Source: Catellatospora methionotrophica (lineage in GTDB: Bacteria; Actinomycetota; Actinomycetes; Mycobacteriales; Micromonosporaceae). Taken from it: a stretch of DNA of 64,000 bases. The translations under genes and the position numbers were made by a program. The stretch covers positions 496,001-560,000 of the forward strand of contig NZ_JAAOTJ010000001.1 in assembly GCF_011297335.1 (NCBI RefSeq), in the 5' to 3' direction. Shown in pieces: positions 15,384 to 23,167 of this stretch (its first letter is position 1; each line of letters opens with the position of its first letter). The notes beneath the pieces were generated by a model that was not told where the DNA came from, did no database searches, and saw only the letters and a list, made by a program, of their open reading frames with translations.

Positions 15384-17258
15384 TCAGCCGGTCGGGAAGT
15401 TGTCGGCGGTGCGGATGCGGTCGCGCACCCATACCCCGGCGGGTTTGAGCCTGCTGGTTCCGGCGTATGGCCCGGTGCCGCAGGTGCCCGTGGTGAAGAC
15501 GGCTCCGGTGCGGAAGTCGTCGCTGTAGTTCCAGTTCGTCCAGCTGATCTTCTTGGCGGCCATCAGGTCCAGGTACGCCTGGGCCTGGGTGAAGTTGTTC
15601 GGGCCGTCGCCGGAGGCCTCCTGGGTGCCGAACTCGGTGACGAACATCGGGATCTGGTCGGCGGCCCGCGACAGCGCGTTGAGGTAGCTGCTGCCGTGCG
15701 ACGCGGCGTAGAAGTGGAACGTGTACATGATGTTGGTCGCGTTGACCTTGTTGTTGATCACTTCGGTCTCGCTGGACCCGTCAGACAGGCCCAGCGACGA
15801 CCAGGCCCGGGTCCCGACCAGCACGACCGCGTCGGCGTCGATGGCCCGGATGGTCGGGATGATCTGCTCGGCGTAGCTCTTGATCGCCGGCCAGCCGACG
15901 CCGTTGGGCTCGTTGGCGACCTCGTACAGGATGTTGGTCTTGTTCGCGTGGCGCTGCGCGATGGCGGTGAAGAAGGTGCGGGCGCGGGCCAGGTTGTAGT
16001 TCGGGTCGCCGGGGGTGAGCATGTGCCAGTCGACGATGACGTACATACCGCGGGCGGTGGCCTGCTCGATGTAGCCGTGCACCCGGTCGGTGAACAGCTG
16101 CGGGTTGGTCTCGTAGCCGCCCTCCTGGACGTACATCGACACCCGGAGCACGTCGGCGTTCCAGTCGGTCGCCAGCGCGTTGAGCGAGGAGTCGTTGACG
16201 CACTGCGGATACCACTGGATGCCGTGCGTCGACATGCCGCGCAGTTGGATCGGCTGGTTGTAGCGGTTGCACAGCTTCACGCCGCAGACCCGCAGCTGCC
16301 CGTTGATCGCGACGGGCGTCGTGCCGGTCGGCGGGCTGGGCGGGGCCGACGGGCTGGGCGGCACCGACGGTCCGGTGCCGTACACGTCGAACTCCCACAG
16401 CGAGTAGCCCCACTGGGTGGCCCGCGCCGTGCCGTACACCCGGACGTAGCGGCCGTTCGCGCCGAGCCCGGTGATCGCGTCCGTGCCGCCGTTGCCGGTG
16501 GTGGTGCTGTAGACGCTGGTCCAGGCCGAGCCGTCGGCGGAGACCTCGATCCGGTAGCCGGTCGCGTACGCCGCCTCCCAGTTCAGCTCCACCCGCGTGA
16601 TCGACGACGGCGCGCCCAGGTCGACCCGTACCCACTGCGGGTCGACCCCGGCCGCGCTGGCCCAGCGCGTCGTGGTGCTGCCGTCGACGGCGTTGGCCGC
16701 CGGCAGCGTGGCGTCCTCGACCGACGACGCGGTCGCGGGCCTGCCGCGTGACAGCAGCGTCTCGCTCGGAGCGGTGATCACCTCGACGTCGAGGTAGTCC
16801 AGGTTGGCGGTGCCCTGGGCGGTGGTGGCGGCGACCCGGATCGTATTGGTCCCGGCGGCCAGCAGGGCGGTGACGGACTTGTCGGTCCAGGTCGTCCACG
16901 CGCTGGTGACGTTGAAGGCGCTGGCCGCGGCGACCGTCGTGCCGTTGACGATGATGTCGGCGGGCCGGTTGGCGCCGCTGGCGTTGGCGTACCGGATGGT
17001 CAGGGTGGCGTTGCCCGCGCTGGGCAGCGTCACCGACCACTGCACGGCCGAGCCGACCGCGTTGTCGGTGTTGACGAAGCCGGAGCCGGAGAACCCGGCG
17101 TGGTTGGACTCGACGACACCCTGTGAGATGGTCGCCGACTCGGCCTCGTAGCGGGTGGGCGCGGCCCAGGCGGGCAGGGTGACGCCGACGGCGAGCGCCG
17201 CCAGCGTCACCAGTGACGCCAGCCCGGCCGCCCGCAACGGCCTGTTGAGGATCTTCAT
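15384..17258 (-). CDS. Secreted GH5 cellulase with CBM35-like and F5/8 type C domains
   Basis: 624 aa; the ATG of MKILNRPL has AGGAG 7 bases upstream and opens a signal peptide (about 1-32). Modules: CBM35/CBM6-like (about 35-155, YEAESATISQGVVESNHAGF), F5/8 type C (about 165-300, RYVRVYGTARA), Pro/Ser linker (PPSPSAPPSPPTGT), GH5 domain (about 315-624). GH5 marks: RGMSTHGIQWYPQ, YVIVDWHML, acid/base Glu in EVANEPNG, HFYAASH, and nucleophile Glu in FVTEFGTQE. It most likely cuts beta-1,4-glucan or a related beta-glycan. It follows the PQQ-dehydrogenase gene by 65 bases in the same direction, and both carry near-identical CBM35-like modules, so they probably work on the same polymer. The longer frame upstream is a shadow of that gene. 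Confidence 0.93.
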   Translation of the reverse strand: MKILNRPLRAAGLASLVTLAALAVGVTLPAWAAPTRYEAESATISQGVVESNHAGFSGSGFVNTDNAVGSAVQWSVTLPSAGNATLTIRYANASGANRPADIIVNGTTVAAASAFNVTSAWTTWTDKSVTALLAAGTNTIRVAATTAQGTANLDYLDVEVITAPSETLLSRGRPATASSVEDATLPAANAVDGSTTTRWASAAGVDPQWVRVDLGAPSSITRVELNWEAAYATGYRIEVSADGSAWTSVYSTTTGNGGTDAITGLGANGRYVRVYGTARATQWGYSLWEFDVYGTGPSVPPSPSAPPSPPTGTTPVAINGQLRVCGVKLCNRYNQPIQLRGMSTHGIQWYPQCVNDSSLNALATDWNADVLRVSMYVQEGGYETNPQLFTDRVHGYIEQATARGMYVIVDWHMLTPGDPNYNLARARTFFTAIAQRHANKTNILYEVANEPNGVGWPAIKSYAEQIIPTIRAIDADAVVLVGTRAWSSLGLSDGSSETEVINNKVNATNIMYTFHFYAASHGSSYLNALSRAADQIPMFVTEFGTQEASGDGPNNFTQAQAYLDLMAAKKISWTNWNYSDDFRTGAVFTTGTCGTGPYAGTSRLKPAGVWVRDRIRTADNFPTG

Positions 17259-17323
17259 GCAGGAACTCCTTGCTGGTCTGGGGTGCGGGCCCGCGAGCGG
17301 GTGCGCGCGGGCCCGCGGGCCGG

Positions 17324-19765
17324 TCAGGAGGCGAAGCGCAGGCGCACGATGACGTTGTTGAGCACGGTCGGCGTGCCGCCGTTCATGTCGTTGTTGGTCG
17401 AGGTGAGCCACAGCCCGCCGTCGGGGGTCTTGACCACGGTGCGCAGCCGTCCCCAGGAGCCGTTGAAGAAGGCGCGCGGAGTGTCGGTGGTGTTCCCGGT
17501 GATCCGCATGACCCACAGCCGGGTGCCGCGTACGGCGGCCATGTAGATCCAGTCGTTGACGATCTCCAGGCCGCTCGGCGAGGCCGACGCGGTGCTCCAG
17601 GTGCGCACCGGGTTGACGAAGGACGGGTTGCTGCAGGTGCCCTCGCAGGTCGGCCAGCCGTAGTTGGAGCCCGGCGTGATGATGTTGAGCTCGTCCCAGG
17701 TGTTGTCGCCGAACTCCGACGACCACAGCCGCCCCTGCGAGTCCCAGGCCAGGCCCTGCGGGTTGCGGTGGCCCAGGCTGTAGACGCGGGTGCCGAACGG
17801 GTTGCCGGGCGCGGCCGCGCCGGTGGTGGTGACCCGCAGGATCTTGCCGTTGAGCGAGTTGAGGTTCTGCGAGCGGCTGCTGTCCTGCCCGTCGCCGGTG
17901 GTGACGTAGATGTAGCCGTCGGGGCCGAACTTGACCCGGCCGCCGTTGTGGAAACGGTTCTTGGCGATGCCGGTGACCAGCGCCTCGCGAGCGCCGATGA
18001 CGCCGTTCTCGAACTTGAACCGGACCAGGCGGTTGTCGGAGGCGGCGGTGTGGAACGCGTACACCCAGTGGTCGGTGGCGAAGTTCGGCCCGACGGCCAG
18101 ACCGAGCAGGCCGCCCTCGCCGGCGGTGGTGACCGCCTCGGTGATGGTGCCGACGACGGTCTTCTGCCCGGCCAGGGTCACCTGGACGATCTCGAACCGG
18201 TCGCGCTCGGCGACCAGCGCGCTGCCGTCGGGCAGGAACGCGATGCCCCACGGCAGGTCGAGCTGGGTGTTGACGTTGCGGTCGAAGACCGGGTCGCCGC
18301 CACCGGCCTGGGTGGACGTCGTCACCGGCAGGACGGTGCTGGCCGGGGACGTGTTGCCGTTGGCGTCGTAGGCCAGCACCGTGTACTGGTACGTGGTCGC
18401 GGCGGTCAGGCCGGTGTCGGTGGCGGTCAGGTCCGGCACGTCGGCGATCTGGGTGCCGTTGCGCGACACCCGGTAGCCGCGTACGCCGACGTTGTCGGTG
18501 GACGCGTTCCAGGCCAGCGTCACGGTGCTCGCGGTGACGCCGGTGGCGCGCAGGTTTCCCGGCGTGGTGGGCGGCTGCGCGTCGGTGCTGGGCGGGGTGG
18601 TGACGGGCAGGTTGTTGCTGCCCTGCGACGGGTTGCCCGCCGCGTCGTAGGCCAGCACGCTGAACACGTACGACGTGTTCGGCTGCAGGGTCAGCGTCGC
18701 GGTGAGGATGTTGCCGCCGACCTCGGCGACGACGTTGCCGCCGTTGTAGACGACGTAGCGGGCCACGCCGACGTTGTCGGTCGCGGCGTTCCAGGCGAGG
18801 TCGACGCCGGTGGGGCGGACCACGCCGACGACGCGCAGGCTGCTGGGCGCGGTCGGCGGCTGGCTGTCCGACGGCGCGGTGACCCGCAGCCGGTCCAGGT
18901 TCGGGCCGCCGTTGACGGTGGTCGAGGCGGCCCGGATCGTGTTGGTGCCGGCGGTCAGACTCGCGGTGATCGTCTTGTCGACCCAGGTCGGCCAGGCGCC
19001 CGTGCCGGGGAAGGACAGTCCGGGGGCGGCGGGGCTGCCGTTGACGGTGACGTCCATGGGCCGGTCGATGGTGGTGCCGTTGGCGTAGCGCAGCGTCAGC
19101 GGGTAGACGCCCGCCGTGGCGACCGTGACGGTGAACTGCACGTACGACCCGGTCACGTTGTCGTAGTTGACGAAGCCGGTGCCGGTGTAGCCGGCGTGAT
19201 TGGACTCGACCAGGCCCTGGGAGATCGTGGCGTTCTCGGCCTGGTAGTCGGTGAACGCGGGCGGCGGGCCGGTGGTCAGGTTCCACTGCTGGCTGGTCAG
19301 GTTCGCGATGCAGGTCCACAGGTGCAGCTTGGCGGCGTCGGCGGTGGAGCCGTTGACGACGTCGAGGCACTTGCCGGTGGCCGGGTTGACCAGGGTGCGG
19401 GCCGTGCTGCTGTACGTCCACTGCTGGTTGGGGTTGGTCGTCGAGCAGTCCCAGATCTGCACCTTGGTGCCGTTGGCGTTGACGCCGCCCGCGACGTCGA
19501 GGCACTTGCCGCCCAGCGCGCGGATCGTGCCGTCGGTGCCGACGGTCCAGGTCTGCGGGGCGGTGCCGTTGCAGGTGTAGATCTGCAGCTGGGTGCCGTT
19601 GACGGTGGTGCCGGACGGGATGTCGATGCATTTGCCGGACGCGACGCCGGTGATCGGGCCGACGGTGTCGGCCGCGGCCGGTGCGGCGGCGGCGACCTCG
19701 ACGGTCGCGGCCACGCAGAGCGCGGCGGCGAAGAGCGCGATGCGCCTGATCGGCGGGGAGTTCAT
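17324..19765 (-). CDS. Secreted ricin-B / CBM35 / FnIII / PQQ-type sugar dehydrogenase
   Basis: 813 aa from the ATG of MNSPPIRR, which opens the signal peptide (about 1-34) and has GGAG upstream. Modules: ricin-B beta-trefoil (about 38-165; repeated SGKCIDIPSG, GKCLDVAGG and QQWTYSS units), CBM35-like (about 175-300; YQAENATISQGLVESNHAGY), two fibronectin III domains (about 305-395 and 402-490; ends such as YVFSVLAYDAAGNPS), then a glucose/sorbosone dehydrogenase propeller (about 500-813; LDLPWGIAFLPDGSALVAERD, EGGLLGLAVGP, SEFGDNTWDELN). The family includes soluble aldose dehydrogenases and the CAZy AA12 pyranose dehydrogenases; PQQ use is inferred from family. It would oxidise released sugars near the polymer surface. 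First gene of a pair with the GH5 cellulase, behind a good promoter with a dyad. Confidence 0.92.
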   Translation of the reverse strand: MNSPPIRRIALFAAALCVAATVEVAAAAPAAADTVGPITGVASGKCIDIPSGTTVNGTQLQIYTCNGTAPQTWTVGTDGTIRALGGKCLDVAGGVNANGTKVQIWDCSTTNPNQQWTYSSTARTLVNPATGKCLDVVNGSTADAAKLHLWTCIANLTSQQWNLTTGPPPAFTDYQAENATISQGLVESNHAGYTGTGFVNYDNVTGSYVQFTVTVATAGVYPLTLRYANGTTIDRPMDVTVNGSPAAPGLSFPGTGAWPTWVDKTITASLTAGTNTIRAASTTVNGGPNLDRLRVTAPSDSQPPTAPSSLRVVGVVRPTGVDLAWNAATDNVGVARYVVYNGGNVVAEVGGNILTATLTLQPNTSYVFSVLAYDAAGNPSQGSNNLPVTTPPSTDAQPPTTPGNLRATGVTASTVTLAWNASTDNVGVRGYRVSRNGTQIADVPDLTATDTGLTAATTYQYTVLAYDANGNTSPASTVLPVTTSTQAGGGDPVFDRNVNTQLDLPWGIAFLPDGSALVAERDRFEIVQVTLAGQKTVVGTITEAVTTAGEGGLLGLAVGPNFATDHWVYAFHTAASDNRLVRFKFENGVIGAREALVTGIAKNRFHNGGRVKFGPDGYIYVTTGDGQDSSRSQNLNSLNGKILRVTTTGAAAPGNPFGTRVYSLGHRNPQGLAWDSQGRLWSSEFGDNTWDELNIITPGSNYGWPTCEGTCSNPSFVNPVRTWSTASASPSGLEIVNDWIYMAAVRGTRLWVMRITGNTTDTPRAFFNGSWGRLRTVVKTPDGGLWLTSTNNDMNGGTPTVLNNVIVRLRFAS

Positions 19766-19856
19766 CGGTGGGCTCCGTTCCTGGCGGCCGACCGCGCGAG
19801 ACCGGATTCCCGGGGGCTCAGGCAGGGTCCGCGTCACGATGCCGACCGCGAGTGTT

Positions 19857-19869
19857 AGTTAAGTTAACT
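19857..19869. promoter_or_regulatory. Operator-like dyad AGTTAA-G-TTAACT
   Basis: A perfect 13-bp dyad in otherwise GC-rich DNA lies about 6-18 bases downstream of the predicted transcription start of the PQQ-dehydrogenase/GH5 pair, a blocking position for a repressor. It shares an AAGTTA-type core with dyads at 13134 and 44043. Confidence 0.55.
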
Positions 19870-19881
19870 TATAGACTGAGA

Positions 19882-19910
19882 ACGATATTGTCTCCCGCCA
19901 ATCCAGTCAA
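19882..19910 (-). promoter_or_regulatory. Promoter of the PQQ-dehydrogenase / GH5 pair
   Basis: On the minus strand TTGACT (19910-19905), a 17-base spacer, then TATCGT (19887-19882). Both boxes and the spacing fit a vegetative promoter; the predicted start is near 19875. Confidence 0.6.
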
Positions 19911-19983
19911 CCCGAACACCCCGAAATGGCACAAACGCGCCCGCCACCCCCCTCCCGCCCGCCACGGGCGCGCGCCCCCTCCT

Positions 19984-20008
19984 GCCGCAACTCTTAAAGA
20001 GTCGCGGC
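19984..20008. repeat. Palindrome copy 1 (GCCGCAACTCTT type)
   Basis: Arms GCCGCAACTCTT and AAGAGTCGCGGC around a single A pair with one mismatch. It is a near copy of the palindrome at 20025-20051, 16 bases away. Confidence 0.65.
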
Positions 20009-20024
20009 CTCGGGGACAGCCTGA

Positions 20025-20051
20025 TGCCGCAACTCTTTAAGAGTTGCGGCA
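20025..20051 (-). terminator. Perfect 13-bp-arm palindrome downstream of M23 gene, REP-like
   Basis: TGCCGCAACTCTT and its exact complement flank one T. It lies 45 bases past the stop of the M23 gene and may terminate it, but the duplicated form with the copy at 19984 also fits a dispersed REP-like element. Confidence 0.6.
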
Positions 20052-20095
20052 GGGGGTGGGGCGGGGGCGGCCGGAGGCCGGGGTGGGGTGGTGGG

Positions 20096-20791
20096 TCAGG
20101 CGCCGTAGGGGGACTCGATCTCCAGGTCGAAGTCGAGGCCCTGCTTCTGGAACCAGGTCAGCGCGTTCTGGGGTACGCCGTTGACGTGCACTTCGAGGTG
20201 CAGGTGGGGGCTGCGGGACAGGCCGGTGTTGCCGACCAGGGCGATCATGTCGCCGGCGGCGACCTTCTGGCCGACCGGGACCAGGACCCTGCTGGCGTGC
20301 GCGTACACGGTCTGCACGCCGTCGCCGTGGTCGATGATGATCGAGATCCCGAACGCGCCGTTCCAGCCCGACTGCGTCACGGTGCCCGCGTGCACCGCCG
20401 CGAACGGCGTGCCCTCCGGCAGACCGGTCAGGTCGATGCCCTGGCGCGGGTCGCCGTGGCGGGTGCGCAGTTCGTAGTCGTGCAGCGGCAGCACCCACGC
20501 GACGGCCGTGTCGGCGGTCGCGGCCATGGTGCGCTCTTCGCTGCGGTTGGCGCGCTCGGCGGCGTCGGCGCGCGCGCCGTCACCCTGCGACTGCGCGTAG
20601 GCGGCCACCTCACCGGTGAACGGGTCGGTCTTGGCGTCGTCGATGGCCGCGCCCGAACTGAGCACCACCGCTCCGGCGCCGACGGCGGCGGTCGCGAGCA
20701 CCGCGGCGTACCTGCGGCGGGAGGGCACCGGTGCGCGTCGGCGGCCTCGGTAGCGTTCGCTTTCCTTCAGCAGCTCTGGCCGGTAGGTCAC
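20096..20791 (-). CDS. M23/LytM-domain protein lacking a zinc ligand
   Basis: 231 aa from a GTG preceded by GGAG at 6 bases; the longer frame upstream lacks a ribosome site. A basic N-terminus (about 1-35) leads to a membrane anchor (AAVLATAAVGAGAVVLSSGA, about 34-53), then an Ala/Arg/Glu-rich coil-like stretch and the LytM domain (about 110-231). The domain has TVYAHAS and the HLHLE motif, but the first metal motif, normally HxGxD, reads RQGID: the His is Arg. That loss suggests a non-hydrolytic LytM factor that regulates another cell-wall enzyme, though some activity cannot be ruled out. It is monocistronic, with a structured region upstream and strong palindromes downstream. Confidence 0.87.
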   Translation of the reverse strand: MTYRPELLKESERYRGRRRAPVPSRRRYAAVLATAAVGAGAVVLSSGAAIDDAKTDPFTGEVAAYAQSQGDGARADAAERANRSEERTMAATADTAVAWVLPLHDYELRTRHGDPRQGIDLTGLPEGTPFAAVHAGTVTQSGWNGAFGISIIIDHGDGVQTVYAHASRVLVPVGQKVAAGDMIALVGNTGLSRSPHLHLEVHVNGVPQNALTWFQKQGLDFDLEIESPYGA

Positions 20792-20816
20792 GAACGCTCC
20801 ATAGCTCTCGGGTGGT

Positions 20817-20979
20817 CTCCGGACAGCCCGGAGTCGGTTGAACCGTGATGCGACCACCAACGTAACGAGCCCCGTCGGCGCCGACAAACACTTAGCCGTC
20901 ACTGGTCGATCACGCCGTGTAGCGGAGGTGATCGATGACGCAGGCCCGGACGCTGCCGTCGCCCGCCGCCGACAAACAC
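20817..20979 (-). promoter_or_regulatory. Structured upstream region of the LytM gene
   Basis: Several elements occur in 160 bases: CTCCGG-N5-CCGGAG hairpin (20817-20833), the CGGTT-G-AACCG dyad (20835-20845), an 8-bp inverted repeat TCGATCAC/GTGATCGA with 14-base loop (20906-20935), and a 13-bp direct repeat CGCCGACAAACAC (20879-20891 and 20967-20979). Actinobacterial wall-hydrolase genes often carry c-di-AMP riboswitches, but I could not match that consensus here. Confidence 0.4.
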
Positions 20980-21035
20980 GCCGAGTGACGAACGTCACCC
21001 GCTCGTGGACGAACGGCTGCGGCGGGTCGCCCGGC

Positions 21036-22343
21036 TCAGGACATCGGCGCGGCGATACTCCAGACCCCCAGCCGGTTGCCGCCGTACACGCAGGCGAGTC
21101 GCTGCGCGGCGTAGTGACACTGGCGGACCGGTGGCAGCGTGCCCAGCAGTCTGACCTGCCCGTTCTCGATGCGCGCGAACTGTGTGCCGTCGGGGGTCGG
21201 GCGGGCCAGCAGCGCCTGCCGGCTCTCGTCGAACGCGAGCTGGAGCCCCCAGCCGGTCAGGTCCAGCAGCGGGTGGCCGTCGGCCAGGTCGATCAGCTGG
21301 CGCGCGGGGGCCCCGAGCGCCGCCGTCGCGTCGGCCGCGACCGTGATCGCACCCTGCGTCGTCGGTATCAGGTGCATGCCGGGCGCGAGCCGGTAGCGCT
21401 CGGTCAAGGTGTCGCGATCCAGCACCGCCAGCGGGAGGCGGTTGCCGCCCGCGTCACCGACCTGGCAGACGTACTCGCCGCAGGCGAACCTGAGCGGCGA
21501 GCCGGTCGGGGCGACCACCCGCAGCGTCAGCGTGTCGTACCTGATCTCCATGAAGTCGCCGTTGGACAGTTGGGACGACACCACCAGCATCCCGCCGTAC
21601 ACCGTGGCGAACCGCGCTTCGCCGGGCGGGAACGCGACCTTCCCGCGGCGCAGGACCCGGCCGTCGCCGAGGTCTTACACGGTGAACTCGCCGCGCGGGG
21701 TGACCGACCAGCCCTCGATCCTCGTCTCGTCGGCGGCCGCGAACGGCTCACCCCGCAGCGTCCACCGGGCGCGGCCGGTACGCAGTTCGCGCACGGTCAG
21801 GTCCATCGCGGCGGGCTCGGACGGCAGGTGGTCACCGGGCGACACCGTGCGGATCCGGCTGTCCAGCGCGTACTCGCCGACGACCCCGACGCTGCCGGGT
21901 GTGCTCCACCGCACGGCCCCGGTCGCGACGTCGACGACGCTCACCGACGACCTGCCGTCCTCGAAGTCGTCGGTCAGCACCAGCACGCCGGGCACCAGCG
22001 CGGGGGATACGACGTCGCGCTGGCGGACCGCGGCCTGCGGCAGCCGCCAGCGCAGCGAGCCGTCGTCCAGCGCGTACGCCGACAGCGCCTCGTCGCCGCG
22101 CACCAGGACCAGGTCGCCCACCAACTCGACGGCGTCGAGCCGGACCGCGGCGGAGCCGGTCAGGTCCAGCACGGCGACCTGTTCGAAGATCGGCCGCACG
22201 GGGGCCGCAGCGCTGAGCGAGGCGGCCATCAGCAGCGCGCACGCCATGGCCAGAAGCCTGAGATGGCGGGCCGGGCGTCGCGGGTGACCGCCGGGATCCG
22301 CGTGGTCCCCGATCTCGCCCAGATCGATGATCTCCGGCTCCAC
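21036..22343 (-). pseudogene. Membrane-anchored PQQ-like beta-propeller protein broken by one stop codon
   Basis: One 436-codon reading frame is split by a single TAA at 21675-21677. Before it the protein reads to RGEFTV, after it continues without a frame change as DLGDGRVLRR; restoring TAC would give the natural VYDLGDG strand-turn of a propeller blade. The N-terminal part (222 aa) has a cytosolic tail of about 28 residues, a transmembrane helix (LLAMACALLMAASLSAAA), then blades such as VRGDEALSAYALDDGSLRW and VVDVATGAVRWSTPG, typical PQQ-like repeats. The 188-aa C-terminal piece holds the remaining blades and ends naturally. Either this is a recent nonsense mutation or a base-call error. 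Convergent neighbours are absent: the SMI1-like gene diverges upstream. Confidence 0.8.
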
Positions 22344-22458
22344 CCGTGCTCTCCCCCGGCGTCATGTGGACAGTCGTTCACGTGAGCGCAGACTAATCCA
22401 GCAGGTTCGCCCCGACCGGCGCGGTCTGGGCGATCCGTGCGGCCGCTACCATCTGCCG

Positions 22459-23025
22459 ATGGCGCTCACGCTTGATCACGTCAGCGGGTATGTCGACCGC
22501 GACCTCGACGCCGACCTGGCCCGCTGGTTCCCCGGCGCATCACGGGTGGACCTCCCGGCGTCGGTCCGGCCAGTCGAGCCGTTCCTCGCGAAGCTCCCGC
22601 CCGCCGCTGCCGCCGCGCTGTCGGCGTTCGACCTCCGGGTCCGCTCCCGGACCATGGCGCAGTTCCTGGACGTCTTCGACTGGTCGTACGGGTTCGACTT
22701 CGCCGCCAACGAATGCGAGATCCTCGACGCCGACTACGCAACACCGGTGCCGAGCGACGACGTGTGGTCGATCGGGGCCGACGGATCCGGCAACTACTAC
22801 GTCGTGCTCACCAACGGCAGGGTGGCGACGTGGTTCCACGAGGAGCAGGTCATCGAGGGGCACACCCAGTTCGACGACCTCGACGTGTTCCTCTGGTCGG
22901 CGGTCCGCTACCGCGCCGTACGCGCCGGGGTGCCGGACCGGGCGTCGGTCGAGGACGACTTCCGGTCGCTGGCCCAGCCCGGAGTGCTGGCCCCCGAGGT
23001 CGGGATGCTGGCGTACCTGCCGTGA
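22459..23025 (+). CDS. SMI1/KNR4-like protein
   Basis: 188 aa, cytosolic. I start at the ATG of MALTLDHV; the longer frame has no support. Residues about 105-165 show the family pattern: an acidic VWSIGADGSGNYYVVL strand pair, then ATWFHEE and a Phe/Asp-rich helix (FDDLDVFLW). SMI1/KNR4 proteins in bacteria are frequent immunity proteins of contact-dependent or polymorphic toxins, but no toxin gene is adjacent, so the role here is open. It is divergent from the broken propeller gene and followed by a long hairpin. Confidence 0.65.
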   Translation: MALTLDHVSGYVDRDLDADLARWFPGASRVDLPASVRPVEPFLAKLPPAAAAALSAFDLRVRSRTMAQFLDVFDWSYGFDFAANECEILDADYATPVPSDDVWSIGADGSGNYYVVLTNGRVATWFHEEQVIEGHTQFDDLDVFLWSAVRYRAVRAGVPDRASVEDDFRSLAQPGVLAPEVGMLAYLP

Positions 23026-23045
23026 CGGCCCGGCAGGTGGACGCC

Positions 23046-23100
23046 GCCGGGGCGTGCTCGTCTTCGGACGCTTGAGCGTCCCGCAACGAGCACGCCCGGC
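23046..23100. terminator. Long bidirectional terminator with internal hairpin
   Basis: GGCGTGCTCGT and its complement pair over 11 bp, extended by GCCGG/CGGC with one bulged G; an inner GGACGC-TTGA-GCGTCC hairpin sits in the loop. It lies between the convergent SMI1-like and HAF-repeat genes. Confidence 0.75.
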
Positions 23101-23167
23101 GAGAACCACTGCCAGGACTGTCCGCCCCTCGTGCGGCGCCTGGTGCCGAGCGGGGCCGACTTCTGGA

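Larger units (their letters stand above)
19766..20095. other. 330-bp intergenic region with promoter, dyad and two palindromes
   Basis: No gene is visible. Between the M23 stop and the PQQ-dehydrogenase start it holds, in minus-strand order, two hairpin palindromes (20051-20025 and 20008-19984), the -35/-10 pair, the AGTTAA dyad and the leader of the dehydrogenase gene. Confidence 0.8.

Noticed and set aside
17270-19858. Plus-strand open frame of 862 codons
   Set aside because: Antisense to the PQQ-dehydrogenase gene; composition only.
20792-21000. c-di-AMP (ydaO) riboswitch upstream of the LytM gene
   Set aside because: Gene context fits, but I could not find the conserved core; only unspecific hairpins are visible.
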